Part shown: piece after piece, positions 16,622 to 24,213 of the stretch
Layout of the letters: each line of letters opens with the position of its first letter
Position numbering within the stretch: the first letter of the stretch is position 1
The notes under the pieces: generated by a model
Databases searched by the model: none
What the model saw: the letters and a program-made list of their open reading frames with translations, nothing else
Told to the model about the DNA's origin: nothing
Translations under genes and position numbers: made by a program
Source: CAZHHH01 sp964532085
Lineage (GTDB): Bacteria > Bacteroidota > Bacteroidia > Bacteroidales > Marinilabiliaceae
NCBI GenBank assembly: GCA_964532085.1
Contig: CAZHHH010000011.1
Location: forward strand, 1-37,171
Length of the DNA stretch: 37,171 bases
Direction of reading: 5' to 3'

Positions 16622-17779
16622 TTATGAAAATAACTTTTGATATATTATCAACAGTTCCTCGTCCTTAGAGAGTTTTTCACCATACACAAAGGCATTTTTA
16701 CAAATATTGTCAAACTCTTCTTGGTTCATCTCAGCTAAAATATCAATTACTTTTCCAAATTTTTCTATTTTGTCTAGTGAAATATCCCAACCTATTTGTA
16801 GTTCTGTTAGATTCCTCCACGGCGTTCTGTCACTTATTAACACAGGCCTTCCAGCCATAAATGTCTCTAAGATAATATGGCCGAAATTTTCCCCTTGACT
16901 TGGTAGATAGAGTAGATGATAATTGCTAATTTTTTGAAAAACTTCGTCTGGATGTACTGTTCCTTTATAGTTTACAGTTATATTTTTAGGTAATAAAGTA
17001 ATTTCATTTTTACACTCTGTCCAATAATCTTGATTGTAGATATCTCCATATAAATCAAGTGTTACACTCTGTTTTTTATTGACAGAGTTAAGACTTTTAA
17101 TAGCATAAAGAGTGTTCTTTTCTGGAGCAATTCGAGCAAAAGAACAAATATTTAGTGTGCCAGATATCTTTTCATTTGATATGAAATTATTTTCTGTTTT
17201 TCGTGGAAGATTTGGGGCAACTGTAATTTTATCTTTATCAACTTTTAAAATGTCTGTTATCTGCTCAGCTTCAATATCATTAGTAGCGTGCCAAAATGCA
17301 TTTTTATAGGTATTTAGAAAAGTGTTTATTTTGAGGAATAGCTTCTTTTTATATCCTTTAATATTAATCGCACTTGGTGCTAGCATTCCTCTAGGAGAGA
17401 CAATTACTTTTCGTTTTTTTTGTTTTTTTGCAACTAAAAGAGGAAAAAGTGAAAATTTTAGAGAGTAAATTCCATTTATATAAATATAATTAGGATTTAT
17501 ATCATCTATTACCTTCTTCCAATTCGTTATGTTTTGATTGTTTGGTGTTGTGTATAGCACATTTATATTGCTATTAATCTCCACCCATTGGTTATATTCT
17601 AAAAATGAATATGGAGCCGATTCTCCATATTCATTATTTCTTGTAACGACAAAAAAATCAATCTCATCTGCCAACTGTTCGGTCATATTAACCATTGAAC
17701 GAACTGGGCCTCCTGCCTTATATCCTGGTGTAAACCAATCTATAAAAATCAGGACTGTTGGGCGATTGTTTTTTTGCAT
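16622..17779 (-). CDS. GT4-family glycosyltransferase coupled to the AsnB-like gene
   Basis: A 385-residue cytoplasmic glycosyltransferase without membrane helices. The N-terminal lobe opens with FIDWFTPGYKAGGPVRSMVN, the glycine-rich acceptor-side loop of many GT4 enzymes. The C-terminal lobe has SFARIAPEKN (213-222) and the EX7E motif E297 to E305 (GENFGHIILETFMAGRPVL). It starts 6 nt after the M48 gene stop and ends 19 nt before the AsnB-like ATG, so it sits in the middle of a tight operon. With the amidotransferase it probably builds or decorates a glycan; donor and acceptor cannot be read from sequence. Confidence 0.9.
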   Translation of the reverse strand: MQKNNRPTVLIFIDWFTPGYKAGGPVRSMVNMTEQLADEIDFFVVTRNNEYGESAPYSFLEYNQWVEINSNINVLYTTPNNQNITNWKKVIDDINPNYIYINGIYSLKFSLFPLLVAKKQKKRKVIVSPRGMLAPSAINIKGYKKKLFLKINTFLNTYKNAFWHATNDIEAEQITDILKVDKDKITVAPNLPRKTENNFISNEKISGTLNICSFARIAPEKNTLYAIKSLNSVNKKQSVTLDLYGDIYNQDYWTECKNEITLLPKNITVNYKGTVHPDEVFQKISNYHLLYLPSQGENFGHIILETFMAGRPVLISDRTPWRNLTELQIGWDISLDKIEKFGKVIDILAEMNQEEFDNICKNAFVYGEKLSKDEELLIIYQKLFS

Positions 17780-17785
17780 TTAATA

Positions 17786-18592
17786 CTATTTTAAAAGAGC
17801 TTTAAACTCTTGATAATCAGATGTGAATTTATTTCCCTCTTTTCCACCAAGTTTTGTATGAAGTTCATATATCTTTTGTACTCTATCTTCAGGATTTGGG
17901 TGAGTAGAGAAGTAAACTAACCATTCGGGTGATGCGCCACCTTCTGATTCAGCCTCAAGTTTTTCAAAAAAGTATGCAACACCTCGAGCATCGTAATCTG
18001 TTTTGTATAAATACTTTACTGCAAATTCATCAGCTTCATACTCATTTGTTCTAGTAAATTGTAATTTTCCTAGTCCAAGGGCAAGTTCGGCTGCTATTTC
18101 AACCGCCATATTTGAGTTATTACCTAATAACATCGCGAGAAGAGTTTGATATCCATACATCTTTGTCATATTGGTAGTAGCGTGCCTTTTGTCAGCGTGC
18201 GCAAACTCGTGTCCCATAACACCAGCAAGAGATGCTTCATCATCTAGATATTTTAATAATCCAGTATAATAGAATGTTGTACCACCTGGAACAGCAAAAG
18301 CATTCAGCACATCTTGGTCAATAATATAAATATCCCAATCATATCTATCGGCATATTTCAACTCGCCAGATGCTAGAATCTTATCTCTTATTTTTTCAAG
18401 ATATTTATAAGCTTCTAAATTGCTGCTTCTGTTTAAAATAGGATAATCTGATGGGCTATTCAAAATTTGCTCTACAACCTCACGTCCCATTTCGACATCT
18501 TGTTCAGCAGTGAAGATGTTTAACTTTTTTCCCTCACATCCTGAGGTGAAAATAAGAATTGCCAAAGTGAAAATGTAAAAAATTTGTTTCAT
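17786..18592 (-). CDS. M48-family zinc metalloprotease lipoprotein
   Basis: A 268-residue envelope protease. The signal peptide ends in the lipobox TSGC with C19 lipidated. The zinc site is HEFAH (H128, E129, H132) within VMGHEFAHADKRHA, and the third ligand is E184 in the NEYEADEFA segment, the ExEAD motif of M48 peptidases. The family includes periplasmic and outer-membrane-associated quality-control proteases such as LoiP and BepA; no TPR tail is present, so it resembles the short LoiP type. It lies 13 nt after the thioesterase gene and 6 nt before the glycosyltransferase. Confidence 0.93.
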   Translation of the reverse strand: MKQIFYIFTLAILIFTSGCEGKKLNIFTAEQDVEMGREVVEQILNSPSDYPILNRSSNLEAYKYLEKIRDKILASGELKYADRYDWDIYIIDQDVLNAFAVPGGTTFYYTGLLKYLDDEASLAGVMGHEFAHADKRHATTNMTKMYGYQTLLAMLLGNNSNMAVEIAAELALGLGKLQFTRTNEYEADEFAVKYLYKTDYDARGVAYFFEKLEAESEGGASPEWLVYFSTHPNPEDRVQKIYELHTKLGGKEGNKFTSDYQEFKALLK

Positions 18593-18605
18593 ATTGGTTC
18601 CGTTT

Positions 18606-19094
18606 TTATTTGTAAAATGCTTCTTTTCCTGGATAAAAATACTTTTGAGAAGCTATTTTATCTGGAAAAGTAAAATAGACAATATTAGCAATAGCTCTAA
18701 CTTTATCTTCATGTATAATTTCTGTTTCTAGAGATACTTCATTACCATCTCTATTGATTTCAGAAACTTTTATATATACAGCATTGCTTGTTACCCTTGT
18801 GGGTAAAATGTACTCTATATCCATTGATTTTGTAACTCCTGCTGTACCAACTTGCGAGTAGATATACCAGCTTGCTGCTTCATCCATCAGTGTTGCTTGA
18901 ATTCCGCCATGAACAATGCCATGATATCCTTCAAATCTGTTTTCTGGTTGCCATTTACCATAAAAAATGTTCTTTTCTAGATAGAATTTAATATCTAAAG
19001 CGCATTTATTATGTGGTGAACAGCCAAAACATTGATAAGATGATGAATCATATATGTTACTATAAGGGTTTACAATTTCAATTCGTTTAGGCAT
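18606..19094 (-). CDS. PaaI-type hotdog thioesterase
   Basis: A 162-residue single hotdog domain. The signature is YHGIVHGGIQATLMDEAASW, matching the HGG...D/E active-site loop of PaaI-like acyl-CoA thioesterases, which free acids from CoA thioesters in the cytoplasm. An unusual N-terminal segment carries three cysteines (SYQCFGCSPHNKCALDIKF) in a CxxC-like arrangement, found in some members of this subfamily (PF03061-like proteins with a FGCG motif). It follows the MaoC gene by 15 nt; the two hotdog proteins may act on the same acyl-CoA, which is unknown. Confidence 0.88.
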   Translation of the reverse strand: MPKRIEIVNPYSNIYDSSSYQCFGCSPHNKCALDIKFYLEKNIFYGKWQPENRFEGYHGIVHGGIQATLMDEAASWYIYSQVGTAGVTKSMDIEYILPTRVTSNAVYIKVSEINRDGNEVSLETEIIHEDKVRAIANIVYFTFPDKIASQKYFYPGKEAFYK

Positions 19095-19109
19095 AGTAGA
19101 TGATCTTTT

Positions 19110-19574
19110 TTATTTAAAATGATAAAGGAAAACAATCTCACCTTCGTAAGCTGGTTTTCTCTCTCCTTCAATTTCAAGTTTTACACCAATATTTGCTCTA
19201 CAAATTCCACGTAAATTCACAGCATTTTTTACTGTAGCTACTAGTTTAACTTTGCTATCAACTTTTACAGGAGTGTTAAATTTGAATTTTTCAATACCGT
19301 AATTTACTTGTAGCTTTAAATTTTTAACCTCTACAATTTGAGCCCATAAATGTGGCAAAATGCTCAAAGTAAGATATCCGTGTGCAATTGTGTCGCCAAA
19401 AGGAGACTCTTTAAGTGCTTTCTCTTTATCTATATGAATCCACTGATGGTCTAAAGTTGCATCAGCAAAAAGATTTATCTGTTCTTGTGTTATTTGGTGA
19501 TATTCAGAAGCACCAAGTTCTTTACCAATTAAGCTTTCTAGCTCTTCAAAATTGTTAATAATTACTTTACTCAT
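19110..19574 (-). CDS. MaoC-family (R)-specific enoyl-CoA hydratase
   Basis: A 154-residue hotdog protein of the MaoC/PhaJ type, which hydrates trans-2-enoyl-CoA to (R)-3-hydroxyacyl-CoA. ITQEQINLFADATLDHQWIH carries the catalytic Asp and His of hydratase 2, and FGDTIAHGYLTLSILPHL is the second signature. No signal peptide; cytoplasmic. It is the first gene of the set down to the AsnB-like gene, 87 nt after the methyltransferase stop, so it may have its own promoter, though no clear TAnnTTTG box is seen. No fatty-acid oxidation or PHA genes lie nearby to name the substrate. Confidence 0.9.
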   Translation of the reverse strand: MSKVIINNFEELESLIGKELGASEYHQITQEQINLFADATLDHQWIHIDKEKALKESPFGDTIAHGYLTLSILPHLWAQIVEVKNLKLQVNYGIEKFKFNTPVKVDSKVKLVATVKNAVNLRGICRANIGVKLEIEGERKPAYEGEIVFLYHFK

Positions 19575-19661
19575 TTTCTAATTAAGATTATATTAAAATG
19601 TTATTATAATTGTAAATTTATAAAAATAAATATCTTTTGACTAAAGATTATTCTAAAACTA

Positions 19662-20831
19662 TTAAGATTCTCTTCTGTTTAAATTCCTTCTTTTTAGTTG
19701 TTCAACTCTTTTGCCTTCAAAAAGGTTATATTTATTAAATCTACACTCCAAAGATCCGTTAAATAAAATATTTCTCTCTTCTGGTCGTAATCCAATAGAT
19801 TTTAAAGCATCAAAGTTTGCTGAAATTACCCAAACATCCCAACCTGTAAAGGTATGTTTTAGTTTATTTCCAACTTCTCCATACAGATTAATAATATCTT
19901 TAGATTTTAGACGCTCGTCATATGGTGGATTCATAACAATAAGCCCATTTCGTCCATTTTTTTCTGCATCTTTAAAAGCACTTATTCTAAAATCTATAAA
20001 TTGTTTGATACCATAATCAAGGGTAGTCTGTTTAGCAATATCTATTGCTCTAGGCGAAATATCACTGCCTCCGATATTAAATTGAGGATATCTTTCAGAT
20101 TCTTTTGCTTCATCAAGTAGTTTTTGCCAAAGCTCTTTGTCAAAATTATTCCATCGCATAAAGCCAAAAGATTTTCTTTTCAGTCCTGGTGCTATGTTAG
20201 CTGCGATTAGTGCTGCTTCGATTACAATTGTACCACTACCGCACATTGGATCTAAAAATGGTCTACTTCCATCATATCCTGCCATTAGTAGCATTCCTGC
20301 AGCTAGTGATTCATTGATAGGAGCGGGGTGATTTTTGGTTCTGTATCCTCTTCTGTTAAGTGGTTCGGCAGAACTATCAAGCGAGATGGAAACTCTATCT
20401 TCTGCAATATGTACGTTTATTAATAAATTAGGATTGTCAACATCAACTGATGGCCTTTCGCCAGTTAAATCTCTAAATCTGTCACAAATAGCATCTTTGG
20501 CTTTTAAACCAGCATAATGCGAATGTTTGAAAAATCGTGAAAATGTAACAGCATCTATTGCTAGCGTTTGGTCAACATTAAGATAAGACTCCCATTTGTA
20601 ATCTTTAATCTGTTTGTATAACTCATCCTCATTTCTAGCACGAAAAGTCGTTAATGGTTGTAAAATACGTAAAGCTGTACGCGACCATAAGTTTGCTTTA
20701 TAAATAAGTTCTTTGTTGCCATCAAATGAAACAGCTCTTTTGAGTTTTGTTATATTTGTTGCTCCTAAATCTTCTAACTCTTTGGCTAATATGTCTTCTA
20801 AGCCATGAAAGCATTTTGCTAATAACTTCAA
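19662..20831 (-). CDS. THUMP-domain class I RNA methyltransferase (RlmL N-terminal / YcbY-like)
   Basis: About 390 residues from a TTG start at 20831. The longer frame beginning ATG 20912 would add 27 hydrophobic residues unlike the family and would place a consensus -7 promoter box (20865-20872) inside the gene; from TTG the protein begins KLLAKCFHGLEDILAKELED, the usual family opening. It has a THUMP RNA-binding domain (~40-150) followed by a Rossmann methyltransferase: motif I PMCGSGTIVIEAALIA and catalytic NPPYDERL. Close relatives are the m2G2445 methyltransferase half of E. coli RlmL, acting on 23S rRNA. Enzyme class firm; exact nucleotide inferred. Confidence 0.9.
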   Translation of the reverse strand: MKLLAKCFHGLEDILAKELEDLGATNITKLKRAVSFDGNKELIYKANLWSRTALRILQPLTTFRARNEDELYKQIKDYKWESYLNVDQTLAIDAVTFSRFFKHSHYAGLKAKDAICDRFRDLTGERPSVDVDNPNLLINVHIAEDRVSISLDSSAEPLNRRGYRTKNHPAPINESLAAGMLLMAGYDGSRPFLDPMCGSGTIVIEAALIAANIAPGLKRKSFGFMRWNNFDKELWQKLLDEAKESERYPQFNIGGSDISPRAIDIAKQTTLDYGIKQFIDFRISAFKDAEKNGRNGLIVMNPPYDERLKSKDIINLYGEVGNKLKHTFTGWDVWVISANFDALKSIGLRPEERNILFNGSLECRFNKYNLFEGKRVEQLKRRNLNRRES

Positions 20832-20864
20832 TTTGTATAGTTTTATTAAAAAATATTTTACAAA

Positions 20865-20872
20865 AATAGCTA
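20865..20872 (-). promoter_or_regulatory. -7 box (TATTTTTG) upstream of the RNA methyltransferase
   Basis: Minus-strand TATTTTTG fits TAnnTTTG. A TTGG lies about 20 nt upstream, close to the -33 position. Transcription would begin just downstream, about 30 nt before the TTG start, which argues against the ATG at 20912. Confidence 0.5.
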
Positions 20873-20912
20873 TAAACGAGCTAAAACACCAATTGATGAT
20901 AACAATAAACAT

Positions 20913-21315
20913 TATTTTTTAGACTTAAGTTCAATATCGTTTTAAATATTGTGGTTGTTAATTGATAATTATGGTATAGGCGTAAATAAATTATAGGCTA
21001 GCTAAAAAAGTTATATTAGAAAATGAAAACCTCTTAATCTAGAGAATTAAGAGGTTTATTATTTGGGGATCATTTCCTGTTTTATAAAATCAATTTCTTA
21101 TACATTAACTCTATTTCAAATTTATGGGCTTGAGATTAGAAGATAGATTTCAAATGCCCCCATTTATTGTATATAAAACTATGAAAATTAGGACTATAAG
21201 ACAATAGGATTGTGATGAAGTGCTTTAAATACTTGATGAATGATTATATTTTAATGATGAAGAGAAAACTAATATCATTAATCTCTGTTAAATAGATGTT
21301 TGAAAATATAAGATA
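20913..21315. other. Intergenic region between divergent genes
   Basis: About 400 nt (480 nt if the TTG start of the methyltransferase is used). It contains one clear hairpin at 21027-21057 and otherwise A/T-rich sequence with no open frame, no tRNA-like fold and no repeat shared with the islands. No good promoter box was found immediately before the reductase gene. Confidence 0.6.
21027..21057. terminator. Orphan 12-bp hairpin
   Basis: Perfect arms AAACCTCTTAAT and ATTAAGAGGTTT around a 7-nt loop. It resembles an intrinsic terminator but has only a weak T run and lies between two divergent genes, so nothing obvious ends here. It could close a small RNA or form part of a leader. Confidence 0.45.
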
Positions 21316-21972
21316 ATGAATAGAGCTATATATAATGAACATAGAGTAATTAGCATACGTCAAGTTACTAATTCTGTTTATCTGTTACGGTTTGAGAGAA
21401 ATGGGTTATATTTTAATGCTGGAGAGCATTTGAATGTTGGTCCACAAGGTGTTGGGTATACTCGAGAATATTCAATTTATAGTGGAGAAAATGATGATTT
21501 TATAGAGATTTTGATAAAAGAAGTACCACCTCCAGATGGTTTTATCTCACCTTTGTTATCCAAGTTGGTCACAAATGATATAGTAAATGTTGAAGAGCCC
21601 ATTGGTTATTTACGATTAAATGAAATAGATAAAAAATATCTATTTGTTGCAACAGGGACTGGTATTTCACCTTATCACAGCATTATATCAACCAATCCTA
21701 ATTTAGATTACTATTTAATTCATGGAATTAGTGAGGCATCTGATGCAGTTGATATTGAGTTTTATGATAGAGAGCGTGTTTTATTATGCACTTCACAAAA
21801 AGATGATGGTGATTATTTTGGACGTGTAACTAGCTGGTTAGAAATTACTAACTTAGATGAGTTTGATTATATTTATCTGTGTGGAAATAGAAATATGATA
21901 AATGATGCTTTTGCTATTTTGGCAAATAGGGGATTTGATAGTTCTAAAATTAAGGCAGAAGCATATTTTTAA
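21316..21972 (+). CDS. Ferredoxin-NADP(+) reductase-like flavoprotein
   Basis: A 218-residue FNR-family oxidoreductase moving electrons between NAD(P)H and a carrier such as ferredoxin or flavodoxin. The FAD domain has REYSIYSGEN (RxYS motif, about 49-58). The nucleotide domain has VATGTGISPYHSII (about 112-125) and YLCGNRNMINDAF (CGxxxM-type motif). It ends in AEAYF, with the C-terminal aromatic that stacks on the flavin. The single-gene unit ends in a strong terminator two nt after its stop. No signal peptide. The family is certain; the partner carrier is unknown. Confidence 0.92.
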   Translation: MNRAIYNEHRVISIRQVTNSVYLLRFERNGLYFNAGEHLNVGPQGVGYTREYSIYSGENDDFIEILIKEVPPPDGFISPLLSKLVTNDIVNVEEPIGYLRLNEIDKKYLFVATGTGISPYHSIISTNPNLDYYLIHGISEASDAVDIEFYDRERVLLCTSQKDDGDYFGRVTSWLEITNLDEFDYIYLCGNRNMINDAFAILANRGFDSSKIKAEAYF

Positions 21973-21974
21973 AT

Positions 21975-22009
21975 AAAAAAGACTACCTAATCATAAGGTA
22001 GTCTTTTTT
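21975..22009. terminator. Strong bidirectional terminator
   Basis: Perfect 14-bp arms AAAAAAGACTACCT and AGGTAGTCTTTTTT around a 7-nt loop. It serves the reductase gene (plus) and, 22 nt past its stop, the decarboxylase operon (minus). Confidence 0.92.
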
Positions 22010-22030
22010 ATTTATGGTAATCTGTTTTTT

Positions 22031-23338
22031 TTACATTAAAAAGCCCATCATTAATCCAGCAGCTACTGCAGATCCAATAACTCCAGCAACGTTTGGAGCC
22101 ATTGCATGCATTAATAAGTGATTACTACTATCAGCTTTTAAGCCTTCCATTTGTACCACTCTTGCACTATTTGGTACTGCTGAAACACCAGCTGCACCAA
22201 TTAATGGATTAAGTTTGTTATCTCCTTTTAAGAATAGGTTCATAACTTTTGCAAATATTAATCCTCCAGCTGTTGCTACGGTAAATGAAGCTGCACCTAG
22301 TACAAATATTCGTATAGAATCTGAAGTTAAGAATACGCTTGCTTGAGTTGATGCTCCAACTGTTACACCTAATAATATTGTTACAATATCTATTAAGCTT
22401 GTTCTCGCTGTTTCTGCAAGTCTATTTGTTACACCACACTCTTTCAGTAAGTTACCTAAAAATAGCATTCCTAATAGTGGAATTGAAGTAGGAGAGATGA
22501 ACAGTGTAATTAATAGTCCGATTATTGGAAATAATATTTTTTCTGTTTTAGAAACTGCACGTGGCGGTTTCATTTTTATTACTCTCTCTTTCTTAGTAAT
22601 TAATAACCTCATTATTGGAGGCTGAATTACTGGTATTAATGCCATATATGAATATGCAGCTATTGCAATACTACCAACAAGCTCGGGCGCTAATTTTGCC
22701 GATGCAAATATTGCTGTTGGTCCGTCTGCACCACCAATAATTGATATTGCTCCAGCTTTATTAAGTGGAAAGCCAAGTGCTACACCACCAATAAAAGTTG
22801 CAAAAATACCAAGTTGTGCAGCTGCACCAAGAAGCATTAATTTAGGGTTCGAAATTAGTGAAGAGAAGTCTGTCATTGCTCCAATTCCTAAGAAAATTAG
22901 TGGAGGAAAGACCCCTTTCAGAACTCCCGAATATAAGTAATAAAGCACCGAGCCCTCTTCATAAATACCTAGTTGTAATCCTGCACCTTCATCATTTAAG
23001 TTCCAAAGTCCTAAATTGGCTCCTGTCTCTAGTTCAACAAAAGGAATATTTCCAATAATTATTCCAAAGCCTATGGGTACAAGTAGTAACGGTTCGTAGT
23101 TATGTTTTATACCTAAATAAATAAAGAATAGGCCTACTATAATCATTATTGAGTTACCCCAAGTTATATTGTAAAAACCTGTGTATATCCAAAATCTTTT
23201 CAATCCTGCTATAAAAGCATTAGCAGCAGTTGCCCCTTCTAAGTCAAAAATGTTTTGTGCGAAAAGATCGCCATCTAACAAAAAAGAGAGCATGAAAAGG
23301 ATACCTATTGACGTATATACTGTAATAAATTTTCTCAC
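22031..23338 (-). CDS. mmdB: Sodium-translocating decarboxylase beta subunit
   Basis: A 435-residue integral membrane protein, the OadB/MmdB/GcdB subunit that decarboxylates carboxybiotin and exports Na+. An N-terminal signal-like helix and leader (residues 1-40) precede the conserved core, seen also in other Bacteroidota. Family motifs include YEPLLLVPIGFGIIIGNIPF, the SIIGGADGPTAIFASAKLAP segment with its conserved aspartate, and GNLLKECGVTNRL; the C-terminal half carries about nine helices. It is the last gene of the operon, 50 nt after the biotin carrier gene. Coupling to Na+ is known for the family; the substrate is taken from the operon. Confidence 0.95.
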   Translation of the reverse strand: MRKFITVYTSIGILFMLSFLLDGDLFAQNIFDLEGATAANAFIAGLKRFWIYTGFYNITWGNSIMIIVGLFFIYLGIKHNYEPLLLVPIGFGIIIGNIPFVELETGANLGLWNLNDEGAGLQLGIYEEGSVLYYLYSGVLKGVFPPLIFLGIGAMTDFSSLISNPKLMLLGAAAQLGIFATFIGGVALGFPLNKAGAISIIGGADGPTAIFASAKLAPELVGSIAIAAYSYMALIPVIQPPIMRLLITKKERVIKMKPPRAVSKTEKILFPIIGLLITLFISPTSIPLLGMLFLGNLLKECGVTNRLAETARTSLIDIVTILLGVTVGASTQASVFLTSDSIRIFVLGAASFTVATAGGLIFAKVMNLFLKGDNKLNPLIGAAGVSAVPNSARVVQMEGLKADSSNHLLMHAMAPNVAGVIGSAVAAGLMMGFLM

Positions 23339-23388
23339 GTTATAAATAATTTTAATTGATGATTAAATTGAAGAATTTATAATTCAGT

Positions 23389-23814
23389 TTATGAAATAAC
23401 CATTAGTTGGTCATTTTGTAAAACTGAATCACCTTCTTTAATTTTGATGTTTTGAATAACACCATCTTTCTCTGCCATAATGTTATTTTCCATTTTCATC
23501 GCTTCTACAATTACTAAAACGTCACCTTTTTTTACAGTATCGCCCTCTTTAACCAAAATTTTAAATATGTTACCAGGTAGAGGTGATTCCACAGGGAAGC
23601 CGCCACTGCTCTCTTTTTGAACAAATGCTCCTTCTCCTGGTTGATTTTTAACCTCTTGGCGTACAAGTTTTGGGGTTTTGGTCTGTTTTATTTCTTTATG
23701 AATCTCAACATCATAAGGAGTACCATTAACTTCTATTGAAGCAATATTATCTACAACATCCTTTAAGCTGACTTCATATTTATTACCATTTATGGTGAAA
23801 TTATATTTTTTCAT
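23389..23814 (-). CDS. mmdC: Biotin carboxyl carrier subunit of the decarboxylase
   Basis: A 141-residue biotin carrier. The N-terminal ~50 residues (YNFTINGNKYEVSLKDVVDN) resemble the linker region of related carriers, followed by a short proline-poor hinge and a C-terminal biotinyl domain (about 75-141). The biotinylation motif is EAMKMEN with K107 as the modified lysine, and PLPGNIFKILVKEGDTVKKG is the usual first half. It shuttles CO2 from the carboxyltransferase to the membrane beta subunit. It lies 9 nt after the OadG-like gene. Confidence 0.95.
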   Translation of the reverse strand: MKKYNFTINGNKYEVSLKDVVDNIASIEVNGTPYDVEIHKEIKQTKTPKLVRQEVKNQPGEGAFVQKESSGGFPVESPLPGNIFKILVKEGDTVKKGDVLVIVEAMKMENNIMAEKDGVIQNIKIKEGDSVLQNDQLMVIS

Positions 23815-23823
23815 ATTTATACT

Positions 23824-24207
23824 TTATTTATTGCGTACTAATACATTGTGTGATGTTCCATAAATCTTTGAACTCCATGGTGAGTAAGTTCTTTCCACTC
23901 TCTTGATAGTAATTATGTTGCTCTCATCGTCGTGTTGTTCTTCAAAAAACATAACTAATGCCATACCAATTGCAGCATTTACTTCACCAGACATATATTC
24001 AGATTTTTGCTCAGGTGTACTAACCTCTTTTCCAGACTTTTTTAATCGTCTTCTATTCTGAAAATTTAATATTTCTGGAATTAATTTATAGAAATACACT
24101 AATGCTAATAGTGCTAAAAATACAACTACATACCCAACAATTGTAACTACCCAGACTAGTGTCCAATTTGTTCCTGCATTAACAGTTAAAAAATTTATCA
24201 TTGTCAT
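23824..24207 (-). CDS. mmdD: OadG-family small membrane subunit of the decarboxylase
   Basis: A 127-residue subunit of the delta/gamma type. One N-terminal membrane helix (about 16-42, WVVTIVGYVVVFLALLALVY) is followed by a polar cytoplasmic tail that would bind the carboxyltransferase. AIGMALVMFFEEQHDDESNI and a C-terminal SPWSSKIYG are typical of Bacteroidota members. It holds the complex together and helps assembly. It starts 6 nt after the alpha subunit gene. Identification rests on length, topology and position, as the family is poorly conserved. Confidence 0.88.
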   Translation of the reverse strand: MTMINFLTVNAGTNWTLVWVVTIVGYVVVFLALLALVYFYKLIPEILNFQNRRRLKKSGKEVSTPEQKSEYMSGEVNAAIGMALVMFFEEQHDDESNIITIKRVERTYSPWSSKIYGTSHNVLVRNK

Positions 24208-24213
24208 ATAATT

